A DNA stretch of 8,905 bases from positions 1-8,905 of the forward strand of contig CAJXPC010000055.1 of assembly GCA_913057845.1 (NCBI GenBank). The letters run 5' to 3'. Positions 1 through 6,687 of this stretch are shown here, one piece after another. Each line of letters starts with the position of its first letter. Position 1 is the first letter of the stretch. Source of the stretch: an uncultured Pseudomonadota bacterium (GTDB taxonomy: Bacteria; Pseudomonadota; Gammaproteobacteria; Burkholderiales; Eutrophovitaceae). Both the position numbers and the translations under genes were made by a program. The notes under the pieces were generated by a model, which did not search any database, was not told the origin of the DNA, and was given only the letters and a program-made list of their open reading frames with translations.

Positions 1-31
1 TCGTGGGCTCGGAGATGTGTATAAGAGACAG
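1..31 (+). other. Nextera transposase adapter remnant (sequencing artefact)
   Basis: Bases 1-31 match the Nextera Read-2 transposase adapter from its fourth base onward, ending in the 19-bp Tn5 mosaic end at 13-31 (AGATGTGTATAAGAGACAG). This is library-preparation sequence, not genomic DNA. Read in frame 3 it encodes GSEMCIRDS after a GTG, which gives the downstream gene a false start. Genuine sequence begins at about position 32. The same adapter occurs inverted at the other end of the contig. Confidence 0.98.
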
Positions 32-32
32 C

Positions 33-1652
33 ATACTTGTACGAGATGGTCAGGCTGGTTTGGAAGTTTTACTCGGTGAAAAAACCAGTAAGGTTAATTT
101 CGCTGCTGGTGCTTTTGTTTTTCCCGGTGGCGCTCTTGATTCGACAGATCTTGGGACTAACTTTGTGCTCTCGGGAACACTTACCGATGACGGAGCCAAC
201 CAAATTCTTGGAGTTTATGATGGTGCTCTGAGCTATTGGATTGCCGCAATCCGCGAGTGCTTCGAAGAAGTTGGTATTTTGTTCGCGAAGCCTGCTGATA
301 GTCTTCTGTTTGCGCAAGACGAATTCGTGGCGTTTCGTGCACAAAAAAGAGATGATCTTCTGCGTGAAGAGATTGCTTTCCAAGAAATTGTGAAAGAAGG
401 AAATCTAGTCTTAGAGGCAGACCAATTACATTATTTCAGTCGCTGGATCACGCACGCGGGAAGTCCACGTCGATACGATACGAGGTTTTTCATTGCTCAA
501 ATGCCTCAGGATCAAGTTGCACAACATGATGGTGGGGAATTGGTTGATCATTGCTGGCTGACACCGAGTGAGGCACTTGTTTTGAGCGGTGAGGGCAGAT
601 TAAATTTAATGTTTCCAACGCAAAAGACTCTTGAGAAACTTCAGGAATTTTCTTCGGTAGATGATGCATTAAGTTATGCGCGCTCAGCTCGCCCGATCGT
701 TCCTATGGATCCAAGACTCACCATTGGGTCAGATGGAAAAAAACTACTTTTACCCGGAGATTATGCTTACGCGGAGGCGGGTAAGCTCGACCCCGAACAA
801 CGAGGGACTGTATCTCGTGAGATAAAGCCAGGTGTCGCAGTTCAATTGGATAAGCGGGTGATACGTTTAACAGCGCCTAATCCCAGCGTTATGACTGGTC
901 CCGGAACGAATACCTATATCCTCGGCGACAAGTTTAATGGTTTCCTAGTCGTTGACCCTGGACCTGAAAGTCAGGAGCATATTGAGTTGATTCGGAAGGT
1001 TACTTCAGATGAAGTGAAGTGGGTTTTATGTACGCACACGCATGTTGATCATTCCCCTGGTGCCCGATTGCTGAGTCACTATACGGGTGCGCGTGTATTT
1101 GGGCGTATATCAGATTACTTAGAGCGTCAAGACCAAACATTCAGTCCGCATGAGCAACCTGCAGACGGAGAGGCTATACACTTCGGCGATGTATCGATTG
1201 ATGTGATCCATACGCCGGGACATGCTTCTAATCATTTATGTTTTTTGTTTGCGGAAGCCCGCATGTTGTTCACTGGTGACCATATCATGCAAGGGTCTAC
1301 AGTCGTCATTAATCCACCGGATGGTGATATGTTGGATTACTTTAGTTCTTTAAATAAGTTGTACGACTACCAGTTTGATTGGATTGCACCGGGCCATGGG
1401 TTTTTGATGGACAATCCTCACGAGGCGATTGATCGGTTATTGGTGCATCGTCGAAAGAGGGAGGGGAAAGTGATAAATGCTTTGTCTGTGTTAGGCGAAG
1501 GAACGATCGATAATTTAACGATTAGTGTGTACGACGATGTTCCCCCAGCGCTTCACCCACTCGCGAAACGATCACTTCTTGCGCATTTAATTAAATTGGA
1601 ACAAGAGCGAAAAGTGCGTCAAGACGGCGATTTATGGGTTAATTGCCCTTAG
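33..1652 (+). CDS. Nudix hydrolase (NUDT19-like) / MBL-fold hydrolase (LACTB2-like) fusion, 5' end missing
   Basis: This is a two-domain hydrolase. Residue numbers below count from the false GTG at position 3; the first ten residues are adapter. The Nudix domain covers about 11-235. It has FPGG at 40-43, a roughly 40-residue insertion, then RECFEEVG at 84-91, the second half of a Nudix box. That split box, plus WITHAGSPRRYDTRFF at 148-163, resembles NUDT19, an acyl-CoA/CoA diphosphatase. The metallo-beta-lactamase fold covers about 285-480. Its metal ligands are all visible: H345, H347, D349, H350, H407, D426 and H465. A C-terminal helical/winged tail (about 485-549) is as in LACTB2-type proteins. 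LACTB2 relatives are hydrolases, in animals an endoribonuclease, not antibiotic beta-lactamases. Probably only 10-20 native N-terminal residues are lost. The real substrate is unknown; nucleotide- or CoA-linked diphosphates for the Nudix half are an inference. It converges on the MFS gene 14 nt away. Confidence 0.9.
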   Translation: MLVRDGQAGLEVLLGEKTSKVNFAAGAFVFPGGALDSTDLGTNFVLSGTLTDDGANQILGVYDGALSYWIAAIRECFEEVGILFAKPADSLLFAQDEFVAFRAQKRDDLLREEIAFQEIVKEGNLVLEADQLHYFSRWITHAGSPRRYDTRFFIAQMPQDQVAQHDGGELVDHCWLTPSEALVLSGEGRLNLMFPTQKTLEKLQEFSSVDDALSYARSARPIVPMDPRLTIGSDGKKLLLPGDYAYAEAGKLDPEQRGTVSREIKPGVAVQLDKRVIRLTAPNPSVMTGPGTNTYILGDKFNGFLVVDPGPESQEHIELIRKVTSDEVKWVLCTHTHVDHSPGARLLSHYTGARVFGRISDYLERQDQTFSPHEQPADGEAIHFGDVSIDVIHTPGHASNHLCFLFAEARMLFTGDHIMQGSTVVINPPDGDMLDYFSSLNKLYDYQFDWIAPGHGFLMDNPHEAIDRLLVHRRKREGKVINALSVLGEGTIDNLTISVYDDVPPALHPLAKRSLLAHLIKLEQERKVRQDGDLWVNCP

Positions 1653-1666
1653 ATTTCAGATTAAAT

Positions 1667-2839
1667 TTATTTTTTGATGTCTGCCGAATTGAGGTGCTTT
1701 TTCTTCTTGATAGCTAGGAGGACACCACCGAAGGCAAGTGCCGATATTATCCAAAAAATTGCAGATGTACCTAATGCTGCACCAAACGCCCCAAAAATTA
1801 ATGGTAGAGCTACTAGATTGGCATGGATGATCGTCAACCTCAGTCCTAGAGCCTCTGCGATCCGTCCCTCAGGGGCGGTTGAATGCACGAGTGTCATGAT
1901 GTTTGGTTGGGCGGAGCCCAGACCTAGACCAAGAACAAATGCGATTAATAGAAAAAACAAATACGTTTCTATGAATGGAAATATAAAAAAGCACACTGAG
2001 GCACATGCGAGCGTACTAATTAGTATTTGCCATTCTGTTGTATATTTTGTGAGTAATGGCATCAACAGTCGTATGGCAAATGTTGCCAGCGCGAATGAGC
2101 CCAGTATGAATCCAATTTTTGATGCTGAAAGTCCGACTTTTGAACCATGAAGTGGAATCACAAAGTTTTGCAGATCCCAACACATCGAAATTAATCCGGT
2201 GATGATCAATACATCCCTCAGTTCTTTATAGCGAAAGAGCTGAAATGGATTCGTAATTTTGGATGAAGAAACTCTATTGGCTGTTGTTCTTTTATTTTTT
2301 TGAGCGAAAAATAATACCAACCCTGCGCATACTGATACCACAAGGGGCAATAGGAATGATAAGCGATGTGAAAATTCATCGATAATGATCCCTCCCAAAA
2401 CAGGCCCTAAGAACCCAGAGATTGATACCCCCATGGCAAACCAGGAGAACACCATGGCGCGCTTTCCTGGAGCACTTAATTCTCCGAGATATTGTTGCAT
2501 CGACAGGATGGAGAACGTGAAGCCTGTCCCCACTAGGCATGCGGAAACAAGTAGGGGTGCGAGGTCTGCTGTTTCATAAGAAAATACGAGCGGTAGTATC
2601 GCACCAGTTCCAGTTAGAAAAATGCCGACAGCTGTAGGAATGAATGGGCCGACACTATCAATCCATTTTCCAATTCTAACTGAGATCAGCATTGGAATTA
2701 CTGAGAATAAAGATAAAATCACGCCAACGGTGAAAGTCGATGCGTCTTTATCAATCGCGTAAAGCGATACCGAAAAACGGGTGGCGACAAATGCTAAATG
2801 GCACAGAGCTGCGAGGGATATAAACCGAACGATAGGCAT
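1667..2839 (-). CDS. Major facilitator superfamily (MFS) transporter
   Basis: The product is a 390-residue inner-membrane protein with about twelve hydrophobic helices in two six-helix halves: about 5-27, 36-58, 66-87, 92-113, 128-153 and 159-178, then 208-230, 240-262, 270-288, 292-312, 332-352 and 357-376. A basic cytoplasmic loop (179-207) joins the halves. A degenerate motif A (RIGKWIDSVG, 55-64) sits between helices 2 and 3. GLGLGSAQP (304-312) in helix 10 and a following PEGR suggest the drug/metabolite efflux type of MFS, but the substrate cannot be read from sequence. The ATG at 2839 is followed immediately by a plausible first helix. No clear Shine-Dalgarno is visible, which fits translation from a shared message. 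It lies 44 nt downstream of the rhodanese gene on the same strand and is probably the last gene of the SDR-rhodanese-MFS unit. Confidence 0.9.
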   Translation of the reverse strand: MPIVRFISLAALCHLAFVATRFSVSLYAIDKDASTFTVGVILSLFSVIPMLISVRIGKWIDSVGPFIPTAVGIFLTGTGAILPLVFSYETADLAPLLVSACLVGTGFTFSILSMQQYLGELSAPGKRAMVFSWFAMGVSISGFLGPVLGGIIIDEFSHRLSFLLPLVVSVCAGLVLFFAQKNKRTTANRVSSSKITNPFQLFRYKELRDVLIITGLISMCWDLQNFVIPLHGSKVGLSASKIGFILGSFALATFAIRLLMPLLTKYTTEWQILISTLACASVCFFIFPFIETYLFFLLIAFVLGLGLGSAQPNIMTLVHSTAPEGRIAEALGLRLTIIHANLVALPLIFGAFGAALGTSAIFWIISALAFGGVLLAIKKKKHLNSADIKK

Positions 2840-2883
2840 TACTTTATAAGAATTGTAAATAAAAAAGATTGAACTCTAAACGT

Positions 2884-3291
2884 TCAATCAGATTTTTTAA
2901 GTCCAGCCGAGAGCATTTGACTATAACCACCCTCAATGACGGGTACAGCATGGTACCCAAGATTGTTCATGTATTTAGCGGCAGCGATCGCTCGGCCTCC
3001 CGTCGAGCAGTAAACTACAACTGGTTGCATTTTATCCTTGACGATGTGGGATAGATTTTTTATAAAGTCTTTGAGTGAAAGATGAACGGCCCCTTCGATC
3101 CGGCCATCATCCCATTCCTTCTGAGTACGCACGTCGATTAATAAAACGTTATCAAGGTCTAGCTGAATAGTTTCACTCGGTTTTAAGTTACTTCGTTTTG
3201 ATAGATCCAATTCATTCCCCTGTGCATTGAGCATCACGAATAGGCTGCAGATGACAAAGTAAAGAATTCTGGATTTTACGGATTTCATCAT
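2884..3291 (-). CDS. Exported single-domain rhodanese-like protein
   Basis: This is a 135-residue protein with an N-terminal signal peptide: positive residues K3, K6 and R8, a hydrophobic core about 9-21, and probable cleavage after AQG at 23-25. The mature part is one rhodanese domain. It shows LLIDVRT at 50-56, the GRIEGAVHL strand-loop at 63-71, and the active-site loop C95-STGG-R100. Cys95 would carry the persulfide and the six-residue loop is typical of thiosulfate or polysulfide sulfurtransferases. GYHAVPVIEGGY at 112-123 completes the fold. It probably acts in the periplasm on a sulfur donor or as a thiol-handling protein; the partner is unknown. ATGs at 3291 and 3288 are adjacent and either could start it; neither has a good Shine-Dalgarno. 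It begins 21 nt after the SDR stop, so co-transcription is likely. There is no obvious biochemical link to its neighbours. Confidence 0.9.
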   Translation of the reverse strand: MMKSVKSRILYFVICSLFVMLNAQGNELDLSKRSNLKPSETIQLDLDNVLLIDVRTQKEWDDGRIEGAVHLSLKDFIKNLSHIVKDKMQPVVVYCSTGGRAIAAAKYMNNLGYHAVPVIEGGYSQMLSAGLKKSD

Positions 3292-3312
3292 TAAATTATT
3301 TAACCAAGAGAG

Positions 3313-4095
3313 TTAACGGGAGGAGGCTTTTCTCAGTCCTCCATAAGTATCCCATGACGTAGAAACAAGCCAGCCACAATCTACTGGTAGATTGATACCC
3401 GTAATGGCTGCCGCGTCATCGCTTATTAGAAAAGCCGCAGCCTTTGCAATTTCCTCTGGTTTAACCATGCGTCCTAGGGCATTTTTATTCAACAGAACTG
3501 GATCGCGTTCCATGGCTTCTATGGCGCTTTCGAGTGCTGGTGTGCTGGTATGTCCAGGTGATATTGCATTGACTCTGATTCCGTGCGGACCCCACTCGGC
3601 TGCGAGACATTCGGTTATAGCAACAACGGCAGCTTTTGCCGGAGCGTAAGCATGTAAGGGGACCGATCGGTGAGCTGTAATAGAAGCGATGTTCGTGATT
3701 GTGCCTATTTCGCGCTCGATCATGTATTTTGAAAATGCTACGGAGGTGAGGTAGGTGCCTCTTTGGTCGACACGAACAATATTGTCCCAAACTTCCATGA
3801 GGAGTGCCTGAGGAGGCAGTGGTTGTTGGATGATGCCAGCACAATTGATGAGGTTTCGTACCGGACCCAGATCTTTTTCAATTGACGCGGCTGCTTCGTT
3901 AACCTCTTCATCTTGTGTGACGTCGATTGAGTAGAAATAACCACCGATACTCTCGGCAATCTCCTTGCCTCTTGGGTTGATATCGGCGATAACTACGGAC
4001 GTACCTCTTCGTGCTAATTCGCGTGCGCAAGCCTCACCAATACCACTGGCGCCGCCAGTGATAACGCTAAGCCCTAATATTGATTTCTGTGTCAT
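3313..4095 (-). CDS. Short-chain dehydrogenase/reductase (SDR, classical type)
   Basis: This 260-residue protein has the usual length for a classical SDR. The Rossmann motif TGGASGIG is at 13-20. D38 at the end of the second strand (VVIADIN) indicates NAD(H) rather than NADP(H). D58-V59 contacts adenine, and the structural motif NCAG is at 84-87, with Cys in place of the usual second Asn. Catalytic S138, Y150 and K154 (YAPAK) are present, and the ISPG motif follows at about 177-180. The tetrad Asn normally found after helix 4 (VNxxG) is Asp here (D110 in VDQRG). The C-terminus ends in the typical GINLPVDCGW. It probably oxidises or reduces a secondary alcohol, sugar or hydroxyacid; the substrate is not identifiable. 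It is the first gene of the SDR-rhodanese-MFS group, divergent from the hydroxyacid dehydrogenase gene. The ATG at 4095 fits the family; the upstream Shine-Dalgarno is weak. Confidence 0.9.
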   Translation of the reverse strand: MTQKSILGLSVITGGASGIGEACARELARRGTSVVIADINPRGKEIAESIGGYFYSIDVTQDEEVNEAAASIEKDLGPVRNLINCAGIIQQPLPPQALLMEVWDNIVRVDQRGTYLTSVAFSKYMIEREIGTITNIASITAHRSVPLHAYAPAKAAVVAITECLAAEWGPHGIRVNAISPGHTSTPALESAIEAMERDPVLLNKNALGRMVKPEEIAKAAAFLISDDAAAITGINLPVDCGWLVSTSWDTYGGLRKASSR

Positions 4096-4189
4096 GCTCT
4101 TTGTCTTGTTATTTTATTAAGTTTAGTTTATTACGTTTCTCATTCGGTCGGTAATGTTTGTTTTGGGTCTGTACTAAGGAGCAAAAATA
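4096..4189. promoter_or_regulatory. Divergent intergenic region between SDR and hydroxyacid dehydrogenase genes
   Basis: This 94-nt spacer lies between two genes that start in opposite directions, so by position it must hold control signals for both transcripts. It is AT-rich, especially about 4104-4140, and contains TTTATT/AATAAA-like tracts that could serve as -10 elements on either strand. I could not find a pair of -35/-10 boxes with convincing match and spacing, nor a clear operator palindrome. The only firm element is the Shine-Dalgarno near its right end. Confidence 0.5.
4176..4181 (+). promoter_or_regulatory. Ribosome binding site of the hydroxyacid dehydrogenase gene
   Basis: AAGGAG lies 8 nt before the ATG at 4190. 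It is a near-consensus Shine-Dalgarno, the best in the window, and fixes that start codon. Confidence 0.85.
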
Positions 4190-5068
4190 ATGTCAAAAAA
4201 AATGATCCCTAAAGTGGGTTGTTTAGGTGCTGGCGTTCTCGGTGGTGCCATTATGGGGCGACTGATTCGCGCGGGGTTGCCAACATTTATTTGGAACAGG
4301 GATGTGAGTAAGCTGAGGCGACTGGAAGAGCTCGGTGGGACACCGTGTGTTTCTCCAAGGCAGGTCGCAGAACAGGCTGAATTCTTAATTATTTGTGTGA
4401 CTGATACCGATGCAGTTGAAACGATTGTTTTTGGTGAGGAAGGCATAGCTCCAGCCCGTGGTTCCACTCACACGTTAATTGATATGTCTACGTGTGAGTC
4501 TGAACGAACTCGTTCTATGTCCGAGCGGTTGAAGTCGGAATCGTCCATCGACTGGCTTGATGCGCCTATATCTGGTGGGGCAATCGCTGCGGAAGAGGGG
4601 AGGATGACTATCATGGTTGGTGGTGCTCAGCCTGTTTTTGAGCGGGCGCAGCCAATATGGCAGGTTTTGGGTGGAAGGGTGACGCTAATGGGGGAGTCTG
4701 GAGCTGGCCAAGCTACGAAGATGATTAATCAGCTGTTGGTGTCTAGCGGCTTAGTCATGTTAGCTGAGGCTTGTTCATTAGCAGAAAAGATTGGGATCAA
4801 CACGGATCAAATTCCGCAAGCATTATTCGGAGGTAGAGCTGATTCATGCCAGTTACAGGAAATGTTTCCGAAAATGGCTCAATCCGAACATTCCATAACG
4901 GCGAGATCGAATATCATGCTTAAGGACCTCAAGATGATTGATAAGCTGAGTCAAAAGCATAACCTCAGCTTACCATTAGTGAAGATTACTAACGACACTT
5001 TTAAGAAGATGGATGCTGCGGGCCTTGGCGATAGTGACACTAGTGAACTGATCAAGTTATATCGGTAA
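4190..5068 (+). CDS. NAD(P)-dependent beta-hydroxyacid dehydrogenase (3-hydroxyisobutyrate dehydrogenase family)
   Basis: This 292-residue protein has the standard family length. The N-terminal Rossmann motif GCLGAGVLGGAI is at 10-21. The substrate-binding signature DAPISGG is at 124-130, continuing to GRMTIMVGG (137-145). The catalytic-helix signature GAGQATKMIN is at 171-180, with catalytic Lys177 and Asn180. The C-terminal all-helical domain (about 170-292) includes the KDL segment that usually closes the site. The second strand ends in WNRD (35-38). Asn-Arg there, rather than an Asp, suggests NADP(H) preference, by analogy with glyoxylate/succinic-semialdehyde reductases of this family. 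Candidate reactions are 3-hydroxyisobutyrate or 3-hydroxypropionate to the semialdehyde, tartronate-semialdehyde reduction, or a related aldehyde reduction. Convergence with mmsA 25 nt away favours the first two, but the genes are not in one transcript, so this is inference. AAGGAG sets the start. Confidence 0.88.
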   Translation: MSKKMIPKVGCLGAGVLGGAIMGRLIRAGLPTFIWNRDVSKLRRLEELGGTPCVSPRQVAEQAEFLIICVTDTDAVETIVFGEEGIAPARGSTHTLIDMSTCESERTRSMSERLKSESSIDWLDAPISGGAIAAEEGRMTIMVGGAQPVFERAQPIWQVLGGRVTLMGESGAGQATKMINQLLVSSGLVMLAEACSLAEKIGINTDQIPQALFGGRADSCQLQEMFPKMAQSEHSITARSNIMLKDLKMIDKLSQKHNLSLPLVKITNDTFKKMDAAGLGDSDTSELIKLYR

Positions 5069-5093
5069 CAGTCTCACGCCTATCCTGCCCCGC

Positions 5094-6587
5094 TTACTTC
5101 ATAACAGGCATTGTAAATTCGGCACCACTTCTAGTATCTGTCGGCCATCGGGTTGTTACAGTTTTGAGGTGAGTGTAAAAACGTACCCCTTCTGTCCCGT
5201 AAGCATAATGATCTCCGAATAGCGAACGCTTCCATCCACCAAAGCTATGAAAAGCGACAGGTACTGGAATGGGAATGTTAATACCCACCATTCCAACTTG
5301 GATGCGCGTTGAGAATTCCCGTGCGGTATGTCCATCTCTCGTAAATAGAGATACGCCATTACCGAACTCGTGGGCATTAATAAGTTGAACTGCAGATTCG
5401 AAGTCATCAACCCTGACGATCGATAAAACGGGACCAAAAATTTCTTCTTTATATATGGTCATATCAGGAGTGACGTGATCGAAAAGACAGCCCCCGATAA
5501 AGAATCCGTTTTCGTGCCCTGCAACGGAAATATTTCTTCCGTCGACGATTAATGAGGCACCCTCTGAAACTCCTTTCTCAATGTAGCCTTTTACTTTTTC
5601 AAGGTGAGCACCTGTAACCAATGGGCCCATATCAGGTTCATTGACTATACCATTTCCAATTTTAAGTTCCGTGGTCCGCTCGATGAGTCGAGCCACCAAC
5701 TGATCGGCAATGTCACCGACAACAACACCGACAGAGATAGCCATGCATCGCTCACCCGCAGACCCGTAAGCCGCACCCATTAACGCATCTACGGCTTGCT
5801 CGATATCTGCATCCGGCATAACAACTAAATGATTTTTTGCCCCACCGAGCGCTTGTACGCGCTTTCCATATTGCGTGCCCGTTTTGTATACGTATTCTGC
5901 AATTGGCGTAGAGCCTACAAAGCTAATCGCTGAAACTCTCGGATCACTCAGTAATGTGTCCACGGCAGTCTTGTCACCTTGTATAACATTGAAAACGCCA
6001 TCAGGAAGTCCCGCTTCCTTCAGTAAATCCGCCATCAGAAGGCTCGCAGAGGGGTCTTTCTCAGAGGGTTTTAAAATAAAGGTATTGCCACAGGCTATTG
6101 CCATTGGAAACATCCACATGGGCACCATGACGGGAAAATTAAAAGGAGTGATTCCTGCGCATACTCCTAACGGCTGCCGAACAGAATAACTATCGACTCC
6201 TGTCCCCACTTGTTCCGTGTACTCCCCTTTTAGTAGCTGCGGTATACCGCAGGCGAATTCAACAACTTCGATACCTCTTGCAATTTCGCCTTTAGCGTCT
6301 GAAAAAACTTTTCCATGCTCGCTGGTGACCATTGATGCAAGGTCGTCAATATGTTTTTCAAGAAGCTCTTTGAACTTGAACATCACGCGCGCGCGTTTCA
6401 AGGGGGGCGTGTTGGACCATGAGGATAAAGCCTCGGTTGCGACCCGAATCGCTTCTTCAGTTTCCTGTTTTGAAGCTAGGGCAACGCGTGCAGCTACTTC
6501 ACCAGTTGCCGGATTAAATACCTCTACCGTATTTTTTTCTTGTCCTTGATAGTGCGCGCCGTTAATAAAATGATTAATTAATTTCAT
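5094..6587 (-). CDS. mmsA: CoA-acylating (methyl)malonate-semialdehyde dehydrogenase
   Basis: MmsA oxidatively decarboxylates malonate or methylmalonate semialdehyde with NAD+ and CoA to acetyl- or propionyl-CoA, CO2 and NADH in the cytoplasm. The 497-residue length and order fit the family throughout. TPFNFP is at 147-152, with oxyanion Asn150. ILKPSEKDP (171-179) and FVGST (223-227) bind [11 protein letters not shown] at 278-285 contains catalytic Cys281, and the preceding Arg280 matches a substrate-carboxylate arginine of this family. EEIFGPV is at 381-387. The ELGGK motif of ordinary aldehyde dehydrogenases is ALGGAKNH here, so the general-base Glu is absent, as expected for the CoA-dependent type. 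It acts in valine, inositol or beta-alanine breakdown. The upstream omega-aminotransferase favours beta-alanine, where Pseudomonas names the pair bauA/bauC. It is 100 nt downstream of the M81 gene and has its own good Shine-Dalgarno. Confidence 0.93.
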   Translation of the reverse strand: MKLINHFINGAHYQGQEKNTVEVFNPATGEVAARVALASKQETEEAIRVATEALSSWSNTPPLKRARVMFKFKELLEKHIDDLASMVTSEHGKVFSDAKGEIARGIEVVEFACGIPQLLKGEYTEQVGTGVDSYSVRQPLGVCAGITPFNFPVMVPMWMFPMAIACGNTFILKPSEKDPSASLLMADLLKEAGLPDGVFNVIQGDKTAVDTLLSDPRVSAISFVGSTPIAEYVYKTGTQYGKRVQALGGAKNHLVVMPDADIEQAVDALMGAAYGSAGERCMAISVGVVVGDIADQLVARLIERTTELKIGNGIVNEPDMGPLVTGAHLEKVKGYIEKGVSEGASLIVDGRNISVAGHENGFFIGGCLFDHVTPDMTIYKEEIFGPVLSIVRVDDFESAVQLINAHEFGNGVSLFTRDGHTAREFSTRIQVGMVGINIPIPVPVAFHSFGGWKRSLFGDHYAYGTEGVRFYTHLKTVTTRWPTDTRSGAEFTMPVMK

Positions 6588-6595
6588 GTGCTACT

Positions 6596-6602
6596 TCACC
6601 CC
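6596..6602 (-). promoter_or_regulatory. Ribosome binding site of mmsA
   Basis: On the minus strand GGGGTGA lies 8 nt before the mmsA ATG. It differs by one base from the GAGGTGA stretch complementary to the 16S rRNA 3' end and supports the start at 6587. Confidence 0.75.
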
Positions 6603-6652
6603 TGTGCGTCATATTCTTTAAGTCATAAGTCTAGCTTTTTTCGATGAATTTT

Positions 6653-6664
6653 TCAGTCGACTGA
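6653..6664. promoter_or_regulatory. 12-bp perfect palindrome in the mmsA leader (possible operator)
   Basis: TCAGTCGACTGA reads identically on both strands. It lies in the 100-nt gap between the M81 stop and the mmsA start, about 66-77 nt upstream of the mmsA ATG. It has no loop, so it makes a poor transcription terminator, although a short A-rich run follows it on the minus strand. A dimeric repressor or activator site is possible. There is only one copy and no regulator gene nearby, so the role is conjecture. Confidence 0.35.
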
Positions 6665-6687
6665 CGTTTTCTTAAGTATTGCGGAAC

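Noticed and set aside
3..32. GTG start and first ten residues MGSEMCIRDS of the Nudix-MBL protein, and the same peptide on the minus strand at 8887-8858
   Set aside because: The same peptide begins two unrelated proteins because both read through adapter; it is not native coding sequence.
870..1420. Metallo-beta-lactamase motif read as antibiotic resistance
   Set aside because: The HTHVDH site is shared by the whole MBL superfamily. The TNTYILG start, C-terminal tail and Nudix fusion place it with LACTB2-type hydrolases, not with class B beta-lactamases.
1653..1666. Rho-independent terminator in the convergent gap after the Nudix-MBL gene (T-rich run near 1665-1675)
   Set aside because: There is a T run but no stem of useful length or GC content before it on either strand.
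1674..2150. A 158-codon open frame on the plus strand opposite the MFS gene
   Set aside because: It lies wholly antisense to a clearly real membrane protein, its product resembles no family, and it has no Shine-Dalgarno.
3485..3844. A 119-codon minus-strand frame inside the SDR gene
   Set aside because: It overlaps the well-supported SDR frame and its His/Ser/Thr/Arg-rich translation looks like an out-of-frame shadow.
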